Assembly: GCF_900637055.1 (NCBI RefSeq)
Contig: NZ_LR134338.1
Span: 111,001-175,000 of the forward strand
Source: Brevibacillus brevis
Lineage (GTDB): Bacteria > Bacillota > Bacilli > Brevibacillales > Brevibacillaceae
DNA: 64,000 nt
Direction: 5' to 3'
Shown: piece by piece, positions 11,360 through 19,333 of the stretch
Layout: every line of letters begins with the position of its first letter
Position numbering within the stretch: the first letter of the stretch is position 1
Notes under the pieces: generated by a model
Told to the model about the DNA's origin: nothing
Seen by the model: the letters and a program-made list of their open reading frames with translations, nothing else
Database searches by the model: none
Position numbers and translations under genes: made by a program

Positions 11360-11402
11360 AAAACGGGAAATCACGATTGATCACGTGATTTCCCGTTTTT
11401 TT
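11360..11402 (+). terminator. Strong intrinsic terminator after tatD
   Basis: AAAACGGGAAATCACG (11360-11375) pairs perfectly with CGTGATTTCCCGTTTT (11384-11399), with further Ts following. It ends the metG-tatD unit. Confidence 0.9.
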
Positions 11403-11431
11403 GTGTGAGGTAACCGGGTTCTACTCTATTT

Positions 11432-11495
11432 TGTCGACGCATACGATGAACAATGTGTCGAACGATTATTGTCCATCCGACATGGCTTCTCGACA
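11432..11495. promoter_or_regulatory. Cluster of Spo0A-box-like sequences upstream of yabE
   Basis: One perfect TGTCGAA (11456-11462) lies among three single-mismatch copies: TGTCGAC (11432-11438), TCCGACA (11476-11482, reverse) and CTCGACA (11489-11495, reverse). All are within 64 bases and end about 75 bases before the yabE promoter. Confidence 0.45.
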
Positions 11496-11571
11496 GGTTT
11501 CTGCTACCATTCGCCATGCCTATTTTGCTAGTCTGATACCATTATCGCTTCAGCCAAAAGGGAGGGTAAAT

Positions 11572-11600
11572 TTGACAAAGCCGGGAAAGTGAAATACAAT
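11572..11600 (+). promoter_or_regulatory. Sigma-A promoter of yabE
   Basis: TTGACA (11572-11577) and TACAAT (11595-11600) with a 17-base spacer. A leader of about 110 bases follows before the coding start. Confidence 0.8.
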
Positions 11601-11715
11601 CAAAGCCGACCTTGTGAAGTACCGGCCACTTCCAGAATATTAGTGCAATTACATCGACCCTTACCTGGCTAGACAAGAAGAGCCTTGTGCTTTTCTAGGA
11701 AAAGGAGTGTGGGAA

Positions 11716-12813
11716 ATGGAGTTACGCGCGATATGGGATAGGTATAAGAATCGTGGGTTAGTCATGTTTGGCTGCCTTGCTCTTGTCCTCGTTCCCATGA
11801 TTGGCTATTTCTCTGCCCAGGCTACTCAGCCAAAACAGGTCACTTTTTCGTTGGACGGAGAAAGCAAGACGGTCGCTACAAAAGCCAAGACCGTTGAGCA
11901 GTTCTTAACCGAGAGAAACATTACGGTAACGGAAAAGGATTCCCTTCAACCGACACCAGAGACGAAGCTAAAAGACGGAGCACTCATTACTTTATATACG
12001 ACCTGGTCCATACCAATCCAGGTTGACGGGCAGAAAAAAACGATAGAGACACTTAGTCGTGATGTTGCTGGTGCGTTGAAGGACGGCGGCATCGTGCTAG
12101 GTGAGAAGGACCGGGTAGAACCGGCATTGACCGCTACACTTACCAAGGACTCCTCGATCAGCGTTAAGCGGGTTGTTGAGAAAATGGTAAAAGTCGATGA
12201 GCGAGTCACCTTTCAAGAAATACGCAAAAATGATCCAGCGCTGGAAAAAGGTAAGACCCGCGTATTACAGAGCGGGCAAGAAGGTAAGGCAATTGCACAC
12301 TACAAGCTAGTCATGGAAGATGGAAAAGAAGTCTCCCGTGATCTGGTCAAAAGAGATGTCCTTGTACCGAAGAAAGATAATGTCGTAGCCGTGGGTACCG
12401 CAGTCCCAACGTTGCAGAAAAAGGGTCAACCAGATCGGGTCCTGGTTGCTTCTGCAGCGGGTCCGGTCTCGCGTGGTGGAAAAGTGTTTAGGCCGAAAAA
12501 AGTACTGAACGGGGTTACCCTGACTGCTTATACTCCTGCGGGAGGTGGCAAACACCCAAGCTCGCCGGGCTATGGACGCACATCGACAGGGGTAAAAGCC
12601 AAGGTTGGTCACACAATCGCTGTAGATCCTAAAGTCATTCCGTATGGATGGTGGGTGTACATTGAAGGTGTTGGGTATCGTCGAGCTGAAGATACGGGCG
12701 GTGCCATGAAAGGTGGCAAAATCGACGTATTCGTAGGCACGGAATCCGAGGCGAGGAAATTCGGTCGAAAGCGCAACAAAACTGTATATATCATTGGACC
12801 ACAGAAGCCTTAG
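11716..12813 (+). CDS. yabE: YabE-like cell-wall protein: DUF348 repeats, G5 and 3D domains
   Basis: A 365-residue exported protein. A membrane anchor or signal segment spans about residues 13-35. DUF348 repeats follow (VTFSLDGESKTVATKAKTVEQ and related), then a G5 domain around VEKMVKVDERVTF...LVKRDVLVPKKDNVVAVG. It ends in a 3D domain with YTPAGGG, VDPKVIPYG and AEDTGGAMKGGKIDVFVG, the aspartates of which mark the lytic fold. The family resembles resuscitation-promoting and autolysin-like wall proteins. ATG 11716 is chosen over GTG 11707 because AAAGGAG at 11701-11707 leaves no spacing for the latter. Confidence 0.9.
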   Translation: MELRAIWDRYKNRGLVMFGCLALVLVPMIGYFSAQATQPKQVTFSLDGESKTVATKAKTVEQFLTERNITVTEKDSLQPTPETKLKDGALITLYTTWSIPIQVDGQKKTIETLSRDVAGALKDGGIVLGEKDRVEPALTATLTKDSSISVKRVVEKMVKVDERVTFQEIRKNDPALEKGKTRVLQSGQEGKAIAHYKLVMEDGKEVSRDLVKRDVLVPKKDNVVAVGTAVPTLQKKGQPDRVLVASAAGPVSRGGKVFRPKKVLNGVTLTAYTPAGGGKHPSSPGYGRTSTGVKAKVGHTIAVDPKVIPYGWWVYIEGVGYRRAEDTGGAMKGGKIDVFVGTESEARKFGRKRNKTVYIIGPQKP

Positions 12814-12814
12814 G

Positions 12815-12838
12815 ACAGGAGCGATTGCTCCTGTTCTT
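12815..12838 (+). terminator. Terminator after yabE
   Basis: ACAGGAGC and GCTCCTGT form a stem with a GATT loop, followed by TCTTCTGTTT. The T run is interrupted. Confidence 0.65.
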
Positions 12839-12981
12839 CTGTTTCCTCTATGGTAATTGTGATAAGCTGTTTGTTAGTAAGACGATCCTCTTTTGCCAAA
12901 TGTTACATGTATTTTTGGCTTTGGGTACGATTTTTTTTGGAACACTAGTATCGTACCGACTTTGTACGAAAGTGGGAGCAC

Positions 12982-13533
12982 ATGATGAAGATCAAAGAAG
13001 TCATCGTGGTGGAAGGACGAGACGATACCGCAGCTATCAAGCGTGCGGTTAATGCCGATACGATTGAAACTGGCGGTTCTGCGATTCATAAAAGAACGAT
13101 TGAAAAAATCAGGCTGGCACAACAAAAACGCGGTGTTATTATTTTCACAGACCCTGATTATCAAGGGGAGCGCATCCGAAAAATTATCAGCAAGTCGGTT
13201 CCAGGCTGCAAGCACGCATTTATTACCCAGGAGGATGGGACCAAAAAGGGCGACATCGGCGTTGAGAACGCGACACCTGACGTGATTATTCGTGCACTCT
13301 CAGAAGTACGTACCGAAATGGCGGAAACGGCTGGAGAGATTACCTCTGACGATTTGTTGGCAAATGGCCTGACGTCCGGAGTAGATGCCAAAGAACGCAG
13401 AATTAAGCTGGGAGAAGCATTGGGGATCGGATACGCCAATGCCAAGCAAATGCTGCAGCGGCTCAATGCCTTCCAAATCAGTCGAGCAGAATTCGAAGCG
13501 GCCATTGCGGCCATTAATAAAGAGAGGGAGTAA
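12982..13533 (+). CDS. rnmV: Ribonuclease M5 (5S rRNA maturation)
   Basis: A Toprim-domain nuclease that makes the final double-strand cuts in the 5S rRNA precursor bound by ribosomal protein L18. The N-terminal VVEGRDDTAAIKRAV carries the Toprim glutamate, and FTDPDYQGERIRKI the DxD pair. The Zn-free C-terminal half (GVDAKERRIKLGEALGIGYANAKQ) is typical. At 183 residues it is normal. It sits three bases before ksgA, the conserved Bacillus arrangement. Double ATG start at 12982/12985 after GTGGGAG. Confidence 0.95.
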   Translation: MMKIKEVIVVEGRDDTAAIKRAVNADTIETGGSAIHKRTIEKIRLAQQKRGVIIFTDPDYQGERIRKIISKSVPGCKHAFITQEDGTKKGDIGVENATPDVIIRALSEVRTEMAETAGEITSDDLLANGLTSGVDAKERRIKLGEALGIGYANAKQMLQRLNAFQISRAEFEAAIAAINKERE

Positions 13534-14430
<897 letters not shown>

Positions 14431-14442
14431 ATCGTATAGACG

Positions 14443-14490
14443 ACCCCCTTATTTTTGGGCGAGATTCCCAAAGAATGGGGGTTTTTGCGT
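14443..14490 (+). terminator. Intrinsic terminator after ksgA
   Basis: ACCCCC..TTTGGG pairs with CCCAAA..GGGGGT and is followed by TTTTTG. Confidence 0.8.
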
Positions 14491-14551
14491 GTTTATGCCC
14501 TTTATGCATATCATTTGACAAATATCTACGTTTTTTATGAAAAAAACCCCG

Positions 14552-14581
14552 TTGACAAAATATCGGCAGGGTTGCTATAAT
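14552..14581 (+). promoter_or_regulatory. Upstream veg promoter (P1)
   Basis: TTGACA (14552-14557) and TATAAT (14576-14581), both consensus, with an 18-base spacer. It is nearly repeated 40 bases downstream. Confidence 0.85.
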
Positions 14582-14592
14582 TTTTTATTTCT

Positions 14593-14621
14593 TTGACAAA
14601 ATATAAGGGAGCTGTTATAAT
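14593..14621 (+). promoter_or_regulatory. Downstream veg promoter (P2)
   Basis: TTGACA (14593-14598) and TATAAT (14616-14621), both consensus, with a 17-base spacer. It shares the TTGACAAAATAT start with P1. Confidence 0.88.
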
Positions 14622-14646
14622 AGATGTAAGCGAGGTGGATGGAACA

Positions 14647-14919
14647 ATGGCAAGAAACGCGTTACTTGACATTAAACGTAGTTTAGACGGACACATTGGT
14701 GAGCGCATCCTGCTTAAGGCTAATGGCGGTCGCCGCAAAACCGTTGAACGTAGTGGCATCCTCGAAGAAACTTACCCATCTGTGTTTGTGGTAAAGCTGG
14801 ATGACGACCAACTCTTTGAGCGGGTATCTTACAGCTATGCTGACATCTTGACGGAAACAGTAGAATTGACGGTGTGCCGCGAAAACGAGCACATCCGCAT
14901 CACATTTGTACAACAGTAG
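14647..14919 (+). CDS. veg: Veg protein
   Basis: A 90-residue, highly conserved Bacillota protein ([20 protein letters not shown] start, [20 protein letters not shown] core). In B. subtilis, Veg is strongly expressed in growth and stimulates biofilm gene expression through SinR; the molecular mechanism is not settled. The ATG at 14647 follows GAGGTGG and gives the family N-terminus. Two consensus promoters in tandem drive it. The stop codon lies inside the terminator hairpin. Confidence 0.95.
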   Translation: MARNALLDIKRSLDGHIGERILLKANGGRRKTVERSGILEETYPSVFVVKLDDDQLFERVSYSYADILTETVELTVCRENEHIRITFVQQ

Positions 14920-14950
14920 AGCCCTTTTGGGTTCTACTGTTTTGTTTTTT
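14913..14950 (+). terminator. Terminator overlapping the veg stop
   Basis: ACAGTAGAGCCC (14913-14924) pairs perfectly with GGGTTCTACTGT (14929-14940), then TTTTGTTTTTT. The veg stop codon is inside the first arm. Confidence 0.9.
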
Positions 14951-15036
14951 ATATCGAAAAGCTCTGAACATTTGGTTGAGGCAATAAAAAGAACGGTATG
15001 GAGCACACTAAGCCTGTCAACGAGAAGGAGGGTGCT

Positions 15037-15216
15037 ATGGGTCGCAGACGAGGACTGATGTCAGAGCAGTTTAAGATGGAGCTGGCCAAAGAGCTTGGGT
15101 TTTACGATACGGTAAAAGCCGAGGGTTGGGGAGGCATCACGACACGGGACGCGGGTAACATGGTCAAGCGCGCTGTTCAGCTTGCTGAGGAAGCATTAGC
15201 CGCTAAGCGATTGTAA
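15037..15216 (+). CDS. sspF: Small acid-soluble spore protein, SspF type
   Basis: A 59-residue alpha/beta-type SASP relative that binds DNA in the forespore and protects it. The N-terminal [20 protein letters not shown] and the central [18 protein letters not shown] are the SspF signature. The ATG at 15037 follows GAAGGAGGGTGCT; upstream in-frame codons lack a ribosome site. It is located after veg as in B. subtilis. A forespore sigma-G promoter is expected, but I could not assign one with confidence. Confidence 0.93.
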   Translation: MGRRRGLMSEQFKMELAKELGFYDTVKAEGWGGITTRDAGNMVKRAVQLAEEALAAKRL

Positions 15217-15271
15217 CGTTTGGGTTTGACCGTACGAACGTTTCTCACCATATAAACACTCGTTGACAAGG

Positions 15272-15294
15272 GCCGGGGCATCCCGGCTTTTTTT
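15272..15294 (+). terminator. Terminator after sspF
   Basis: GCCGGG and CCCGGC around a GCAT loop, followed by TTTTTTT. Confidence 0.88.
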
Positions 15295-15433
15295 CTATAA
15301 AGGGAGCTGAATTTTCGAAATACCCATAATGATCTCGATCCTATTCTTTTTAATTGATCAAGTGGCATGGGAGAGTTTGCCTATGCTACAATAAGAGACT
15401 AGGAAATTTAGAAAGTAGGCAGAGGTGAATTAC

Positions 15434-16312
15434 GTGCGTATCTCGGTCAAAGCTCCGGCCAAAATTAATTTGACTCTCGACGTGCTTGCCAAACGGCCGG
15501 ACGGTTATCACGAAGTAGAAATGGTGATGACAACCGTAGACTTGGCAGATCGTGTGGACATGACTCTACGCGAAGATGGTGAGATTACGCTGGACTGTTC
15601 TGCCAGCTTCGTACCGGATGATATCCGTAACCACGCATATAAAGCGGCAACGCTCATGAAAGAAAAATTTCAAGTACGCCAGGGCGTACACTTGTATATC
15701 GACAAGCAAATTCCGGTTGCGGCTGGACTGGCAGGTGGCAGCAGTGATGCAGCGGCAACACTGCGCGGCTTGAACCAATTGTGGAATCTCGGGTTGACCA
15801 GAGATGAGCTGGCTAAAATCGGAGCGGAGATTGGCTCTGATGTGCCATTTTGCGTTTATGGTGGAACAGCGCTGGCGACAGGGCGTGGCGAACAGATCGC
15901 GCACCTGGGAGCGCCTGCACCGTGCTGGGTGATTCTAGCTAAGCCGCCGATCGGAGTATCTACCCCGGATGTATACGGAAACCTGCGTGTTGCCCAGATC
16001 GATAATCATCCCGATACCAAACAAATGCTGCAAGCCATCGCGACCCAAGACTTTTCACTCATGTGCCAATCTCTTGGAAATGTGTTGGAGAACGTCACGC
16101 TCTCGCTCCATCCACAAGTAAGACAAATCAAGGATCTCATGATCGCTTCGGGGGCAGATGGTGTCCTGATGTCTGGCAGCGGCCCTACTGTGTTTGCTCT
16201 TGTGCAAAAGGAAGCGAAAGTGCATCGGATCTACAACGCGTTGCGAGGTTTTGTCAAAGATGTGTTTGTTGTCCGAATGTTAGGCGCTCAAGATGGGGAA
16301 ATACTTGCATAA
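15434..16312 (+). CDS. ispE: 4-diphosphocytidyl-2-C-methyl-D-erythritol kinase
   Basis: GHMP-family kinase of the MEP isoprenoid pathway, phosphorylating CDP-ME with ATP. The N-terminal [12 protein letters not shown], the glycine-rich ATP loop [17 protein letters not shown], and [12 protein letters not shown] near the C-terminus are diagnostic. GTG 15434 ([12 protein letters not shown]) is preferred: AGAGGTG at 15421-15427 sits six bases upstream. A GTG at 15425, within that site, would add three residues. An extended -10 (TGCTACAAT, ending 15392) lies just upstream. Confidence 0.95.
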   Translation: MRISVKAPAKINLTLDVLAKRPDGYHEVEMVMTTVDLADRVDMTLREDGEITLDCSASFVPDDIRNHAYKAATLMKEKFQVRQGVHLYIDKQIPVAAGLAGGSSDAAATLRGLNQLWNLGLTRDELAKIGAEIGSDVPFCVYGGTALATGRGEQIAHLGAPAPCWVILAKPPIGVSTPDVYGNLRVAQIDNHPDTKQMLQAIATQDFSLMCQSLGNVLENVTLSLHPQVRQIKDLMIASGADGVLMSGSGPTVFALVQKEAKVHRIYNALRGFVKDVFVVRMLGAQDGEILA

Positions 16313-16342
16313 ACCCGTATGGAAATGATACATTATCAGCAT

Positions 16343-16355
16343 AATATTCGGTTTT
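16343..16355. promoter_or_regulatory. PurBox-like half site before purR
   Basis: AATATTCGGTTTT matches the reverse PurR consensus AWWGTTCGGWWWT with one mismatch. It lies 13 bases before the purR ATG, so it may allow autoregulation; a second half site was not identified. Confidence 0.4.
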
Positions 16356-16367
16356 GGAGGAAGAGCC

Positions 16368-17201
16368 ATGAAGAAATTGCGCAGAAGTGCACGTCTGGTT
16401 GACATGACGCAGCACTTGCTCGCCCATCCCCATACGCTGACTCCTCTCACTCTGTTCGCGGAACAATACGGCGCAGCGAAATCATCCATCAGTGAAGACT
16501 TGTCTATCATCAAAGAGGCTTTTGAAGTCCAAGGGGTAGGCTTGTTGAAAACGGTGGCGGGAGCGGCAGGCGGAGTGAAGTATATTCCACAGGTCAAAAC
16601 GGAAGAGGCCCTTCACTTCATGCGCGAACTGATCGGTCAACTCGCTAATCCAGAGAGGCTTTTGCCAGGTGGATACTTGTATATGTCCGACATTCTCGGA
16701 AATCCACAAACGATGGCGAAGATCGGAAAGCTCTTTGCAACCGCTTATGCGGATAAAAATGTGGATGTCGTCATGACGGTGGAAACAAAGGGGGTTCCAC
16801 TTGCGTATGCGACGGCTATGTTTTTGAATGTGCCTGTTGTGATTGTCCGCCGTGACAACAAGGTGACGGAAGGTTCAGTAGTGAGCATTAACTATGTATC
16901 GGGTTCCAGTAAACGAATTCAAACCATGTCACTCGCTCGCCGCGGTTTGGCCGAACAGTCTCGCGTCCTCATTGTGGACGACTTTATGAAAGCTGGCGGG
17001 ACATTGCGGGGCATGATTGATCTGTTGCAGGAATTCCGAGCAACCGTAGTAGGATGCGGCGTACTGGTAGAAACGACAGCGGATGTTTCTGAGCGTTTGG
17101 TAGATGAATATGTATCGCTTGCAAAACTTCAGGATGTAGACTTCAAGGGCAAGCAAATCGAAATAGAGCTGGGCAGTTTTTTTGAAAAAAGAGGGGAGTA
17201 G
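16368..17201 (+). CDS. purR: Purine biosynthesis repressor
   Basis: PurR of the Bacillus type: an N-terminal winged helix (KLRRSARLVDMTQHLLAHPH, KSSISEDLSIIK) fused to a phosphoribosyltransferase-like domain that senses PRPP. The PRPP loop is VLIVDDFMKAGGTLRG. It has 277 residues, as expected. It represses purine genes when PRPP is low. It is followed by ridA after six bases, the usual purR-yabJ pair. GGAGG lies eight bases before the ATG. Confidence 0.96.
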   Translation: MKKLRRSARLVDMTQHLLAHPHTLTPLTLFAEQYGAAKSSISEDLSIIKEAFEVQGVGLLKTVAGAAGGVKYIPQVKTEEALHFMRELIGQLANPERLLPGGYLYMSDILGNPQTMAKIGKLFATAYADKNVDVVMTVETKGVPLAYATAMFLNVPVVIVRRDNKVTEGSVVSINYVSGSSKRIQTMSLARRGLAEQSRVLIVDDFMKAGGTLRGMIDLLQEFRATVVGCGVLVETTADVSERLVDEYVSLAKLQDVDFKGKQIEIELGSFFEKRGE

Positions 17202-17207
17202 ATAGGT

Positions 17208-17588
17208 ATGGCAATCTCTTTTGTTTCAACTGACAAGGCTCCTGCCGCTATTGGGCCTTACAGCCAAGCTGCAAAGGTAGGTCCATTTCTTTTTGCATCG
17301 GGTCAAATTCCGCTGCGTGCAGACGGCACTTTGGTAGAAGGTGACGTCGTGGAGCAAACCCATCAGGTTTTTTCCAACATTCAAGCGGTACTGGCAGAAG
17401 CCGGTGGCAACCTGACGAATGTAGTAAAGGCGACCGTATTCATCAAGGACATGAATGATTTTGGTCAACTGAACGAAGTGTACGGCCAATATTTTGGCGA
17501 TCACAAGCCAGCTCGTTCCACTGTGGAAGTGGCACGCCTGCCGCGTGATGTAAAAGTCGAAATCGAAATCGTAGCTTATATCGAATAG
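17208..17588 (+). CDS. ridA: RidA family enamine/imine deaminase (YabJ)
   Basis: A trimeric YjgF/YER057c/UK114 protein that hydrolyses reactive enamine intermediates such as 2-aminoacrylate. Recognised from [34 protein letters not shown], and the signature [24 protein letters not shown] containing the substrate-binding arginine. It has 126 residues. It forms a two-gene unit with purR and ends at the terminator 17599-17635. Confidence 0.95.
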   Translation: MAISFVSTDKAPAAIGPYSQAAKVGPFLFASGQIPLRADGTLVEGDVVEQTHQVFSNIQAVLAEAGGNLTNVVKATVFIKDMNDFGQLNEVYGQYFGDHKPARSTVEVARLPRDVKVEIEIVAYIE

Positions 17589-17598
17589 AAAAAAATGG

Positions 17599-17635
17599 AA
17601 AACAGCCTGATGCCACGCGCATTGGGCTGTTTTTG
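17599..17635 (+). terminator. Terminator after ridA
   Basis: AAAACAGCC (17599-17607) pairs with GGCTGTTTT (17625-17633), ending in a T run. Confidence 0.8.
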
Positions 17636-17709
17636 TACCTGCGGAAAATGTTTCCAAAAAATGACATAAAAACATATTTATATATTTTTTCAAAAATTGC
17701 ACAAAGATA

Positions 17710-17739
17710 AGCAGGAATATTTACCCAGCGGGTGGAAAT
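17710..17739 (+). promoter_or_regulatory. Probable sigma-H promoter of spoVG
   Basis: AGCAGGAATAT (17710-17720) and GTGGAAAT (17732-17739) match the RNAGGAWWW / RNNGAAT sigma-H pattern with the normal gap, close to the known B. subtilis spoVG promoter. An AT-rich stretch just upstream (17665-17700) resembles the AT-box where AbrB binds that promoter. Confidence 0.75.
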
Positions 17740-17778
17740 AATCCTAAACGCGTTACATAGATAAAGGGAGTGAACTAG

Positions 17779-18066
17779 ATGGAAGTAACAGACGTAAGAC
17801 TTCGCCGAGTGAATACGGATGGTAGGATGAAAGCGATTGCATCCATTACAATTGACCATGAATTTGTGGTTCATGATATCCGTGTCATTGACGGAAACAA
17901 TGGTATGTTTGTAGCTATGCCGAGCAAGCGTACACCAGATGGAGAATTCCGCGATATTGCACATCCGATTTCTTCAACTACCCGTGAAAAAATCCAGGCA
18001 GCAGTTCTCACAGAATACGACCGCGTAGGTCAAGAGGAAGAAAGCACTATCGAAGCTGGTGCTTAA
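17779..18066 (+). CDS. spoVG: Septation and RNA-binding regulator SpoVG
   Basis: A 95-residue SpoVG protein ([20 protein letters not shown] start, [31 protein letters not shown] core). It affects asymmetric septation and spore cortex formation in Bacillus and acts as a global nucleic-acid-binding regulator in several Bacillota. It stands alone, with its own sigma-H-type promoter and a terminator shared with the convergent CobW gene. GGGAG precedes the ATG. Confidence 0.97.
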   Translation: MEVTDVRLRRVNTDGRMKAIASITIDHEFVVHDIRVIDGNNGMFVAMPSKRTPDGEFRDIAHPISSTTREKIQAAVLTEYDRVGQEEESTIEAGA

Positions 18067-18082
18067 AAAGTCCTTATACTCA

Positions 18083-18112
18083 AAGCACCCTGTCACTTGC
18101 GACAGGGTGCTT
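18083..18112. terminator. Bidirectional hairpin between spoVG and the CobW gene
   Basis: AAGCACCCTGTC (18083-18094) pairs perfectly with GACAGGGTGCTT (18101-18112). T runs are short on both sides, but the convergent layout supports use in both directions. Confidence 0.7.
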
Positions 18113-18121
18113 CGGCGTCCG

Positions 18122-19138
18122 TTAACCATAACATTTTTTTAGGTCGTTCAAAATATTTTCTTTATCCATTCCTTCCCCAATGAAAACAGCTACCATTTTC
18201 GGTCCGAAATTTTCAAAAGGGAACAGGAGCACCTGATTATCGGTATGTTGAAACGAGATCAGCTCGGGCTTTCCGTGGAACTGGACGTAGCCTTTTGCCC
18301 GATAGACATTTTTGGGGAGATCGTATAGAAAGTCCTCGAATTTTTTCGCGTCTACGGGACCGGTGAATACATAGGAAAACGTTTCGATACTATTGTAGAG
18401 AGAGGGTTGGCTTGTTTTCAGGCCAAGGGATTGCTTGAGCCTGTCCATCGTTGACATTCGTCCGATGCTTTTCTGTACGGCAATGGGGCGGTTTGTCTCG
18501 TTGTCGAGCGGTCGCTCATGAACGGTGCGTTTGACAGATAAAAGCCGGGGGACTTCTATTTCTGCCTGAACAGTAGCGTGTATGGGTGCGATCGGATTGA
18601 TTTCGCTGAGCTTTTGCTTGACCCGCTCTATGACATCAGGACTGGTCAAATCGGTTTTGTTCAAAAGAAGCAGGTCTGCGTAACGCACTTGGTTTCGAAT
18701 CGTTTTGACCAGAGTGGCAGTCGAGGAGAATCGTGAGTTGAGGTCTAGAAAGCGAGAGGCGTCGACAACACTAATGGTCCCTTTTAACTCCAGTCGATCA
18801 TACAACTCTGGATGGGTAATCGTATCGATAACATCAAGTGGATCGGCTACGCCAGTAGTCTCGATGAGGATTCGGTCTGGCGCAATGGCGTTCATAATAT
18901 CTTTTAAGCCTTCCGTCAGCTCGCCCTTGATCGAGCAGCATATGCAGCCATCAAGCATTTTTTTGACAGGAAAGCCGAAGCCTTGCAATTGTTCCCCGTC
19001 AATATCTTCCTCCCCCATTTCATTCATCAAGACGACTACTTTCTGGTCTGTGATGCGCAAATGAGTCAGCCACTTTTGCAAAAGGGTGGTTTTTCCGCTT
19101 CCTAAATATCCAGTCAGCAAGTATATCTCTGCACTCAT
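18122..19138 (-). CDS. CobW/COG0523-family metallochaperone GTPase
   Basis: A G3E GTPase of the CobW/Zng1/YciC group. It has the Walker A GYLGSGKTT at the N-terminus, the metal-binding CxCC motif (DGCICCSIKGEL), the ETTGVADP switch and NKTDL. A C-terminal CobW_C domain follows after about residue 240. Members deliver zinc or other metals to client enzymes. ATG 19138 follows AAGGAGG at nine bases. I saw no Zur-type box upstream, unlike yciC of B. subtilis, so the metal is uncertain. It interrupts the spoVG-glmU pair. Confidence 0.87.
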   Translation of the reverse strand: MSAEIYLLTGYLGSGKTTLLQKWLTHLRITDQKVVVLMNEMGEEDIDGEQLQGFGFPVKKMLDGCICCSIKGELTEGLKDIMNAIAPDRILIETTGVADPLDVIDTITHPELYDRLELKGTISVVDASRFLDLNSRFSSTATLVKTIRNQVRYADLLLLNKTDLTSPDVIERVKQKLSEINPIAPIHATVQAEIEVPRLLSVKRTVHERPLDNETNRPIAVQKSIGRMSTMDRLKQSLGLKTSQPSLYNSIETFSYVFTGPVDAKKFEDFLYDLPKNVYRAKGYVQFHGKPELISFQHTDNQVLLFPFENFGPKMVAVFIGEGMDKENILNDLKKCYG

Positions 19139-19272
19139 CTCATCCTACCTCCTTCAAATAACCCCTTTCGCCCAACAATATATCACATTTCTGTCAGAAA
19201 ATTAAATGTTGTCTGCCTTGTGTCTAACTACTGGCAATGCAAGGAATCGGGCATAATCCTGTATCGATTGTC

Positions 19273-19302
19273 TTGAAATCCACATATGAATTAGGATATA
19301 GT
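19273..19302 (+). promoter_or_regulatory. Probable promoter of glmU
   Basis: TTGAAA (19273-19278) and TATAGT (about 19297-19302) with an 18-base spacer. Confidence 0.55.
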
Positions 19303-19333
19303 CATTGTGGAACTTCTACGATGGAGGGTTGAC

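Noticed and set aside
11401..11592. 63-residue plus-strand frame before yabE
   Set aside because: It runs through the 0A-box cluster and into the yabE promoter, with no ribosome site.
12825..13052. 75-residue plus-strand frame overlapping the rnmV start
   Set aside because: Overlaps rnmV in another frame and the yabE terminator region.
15263..15268. TTGACA before the sspF terminator
   Set aside because: No -10 at a suitable distance; it lies against the terminator stem.
19139..19320. Zur operator before the CobW gene
   Set aside because: No AAATCG..CGATTT-like sequence was found in the gap.
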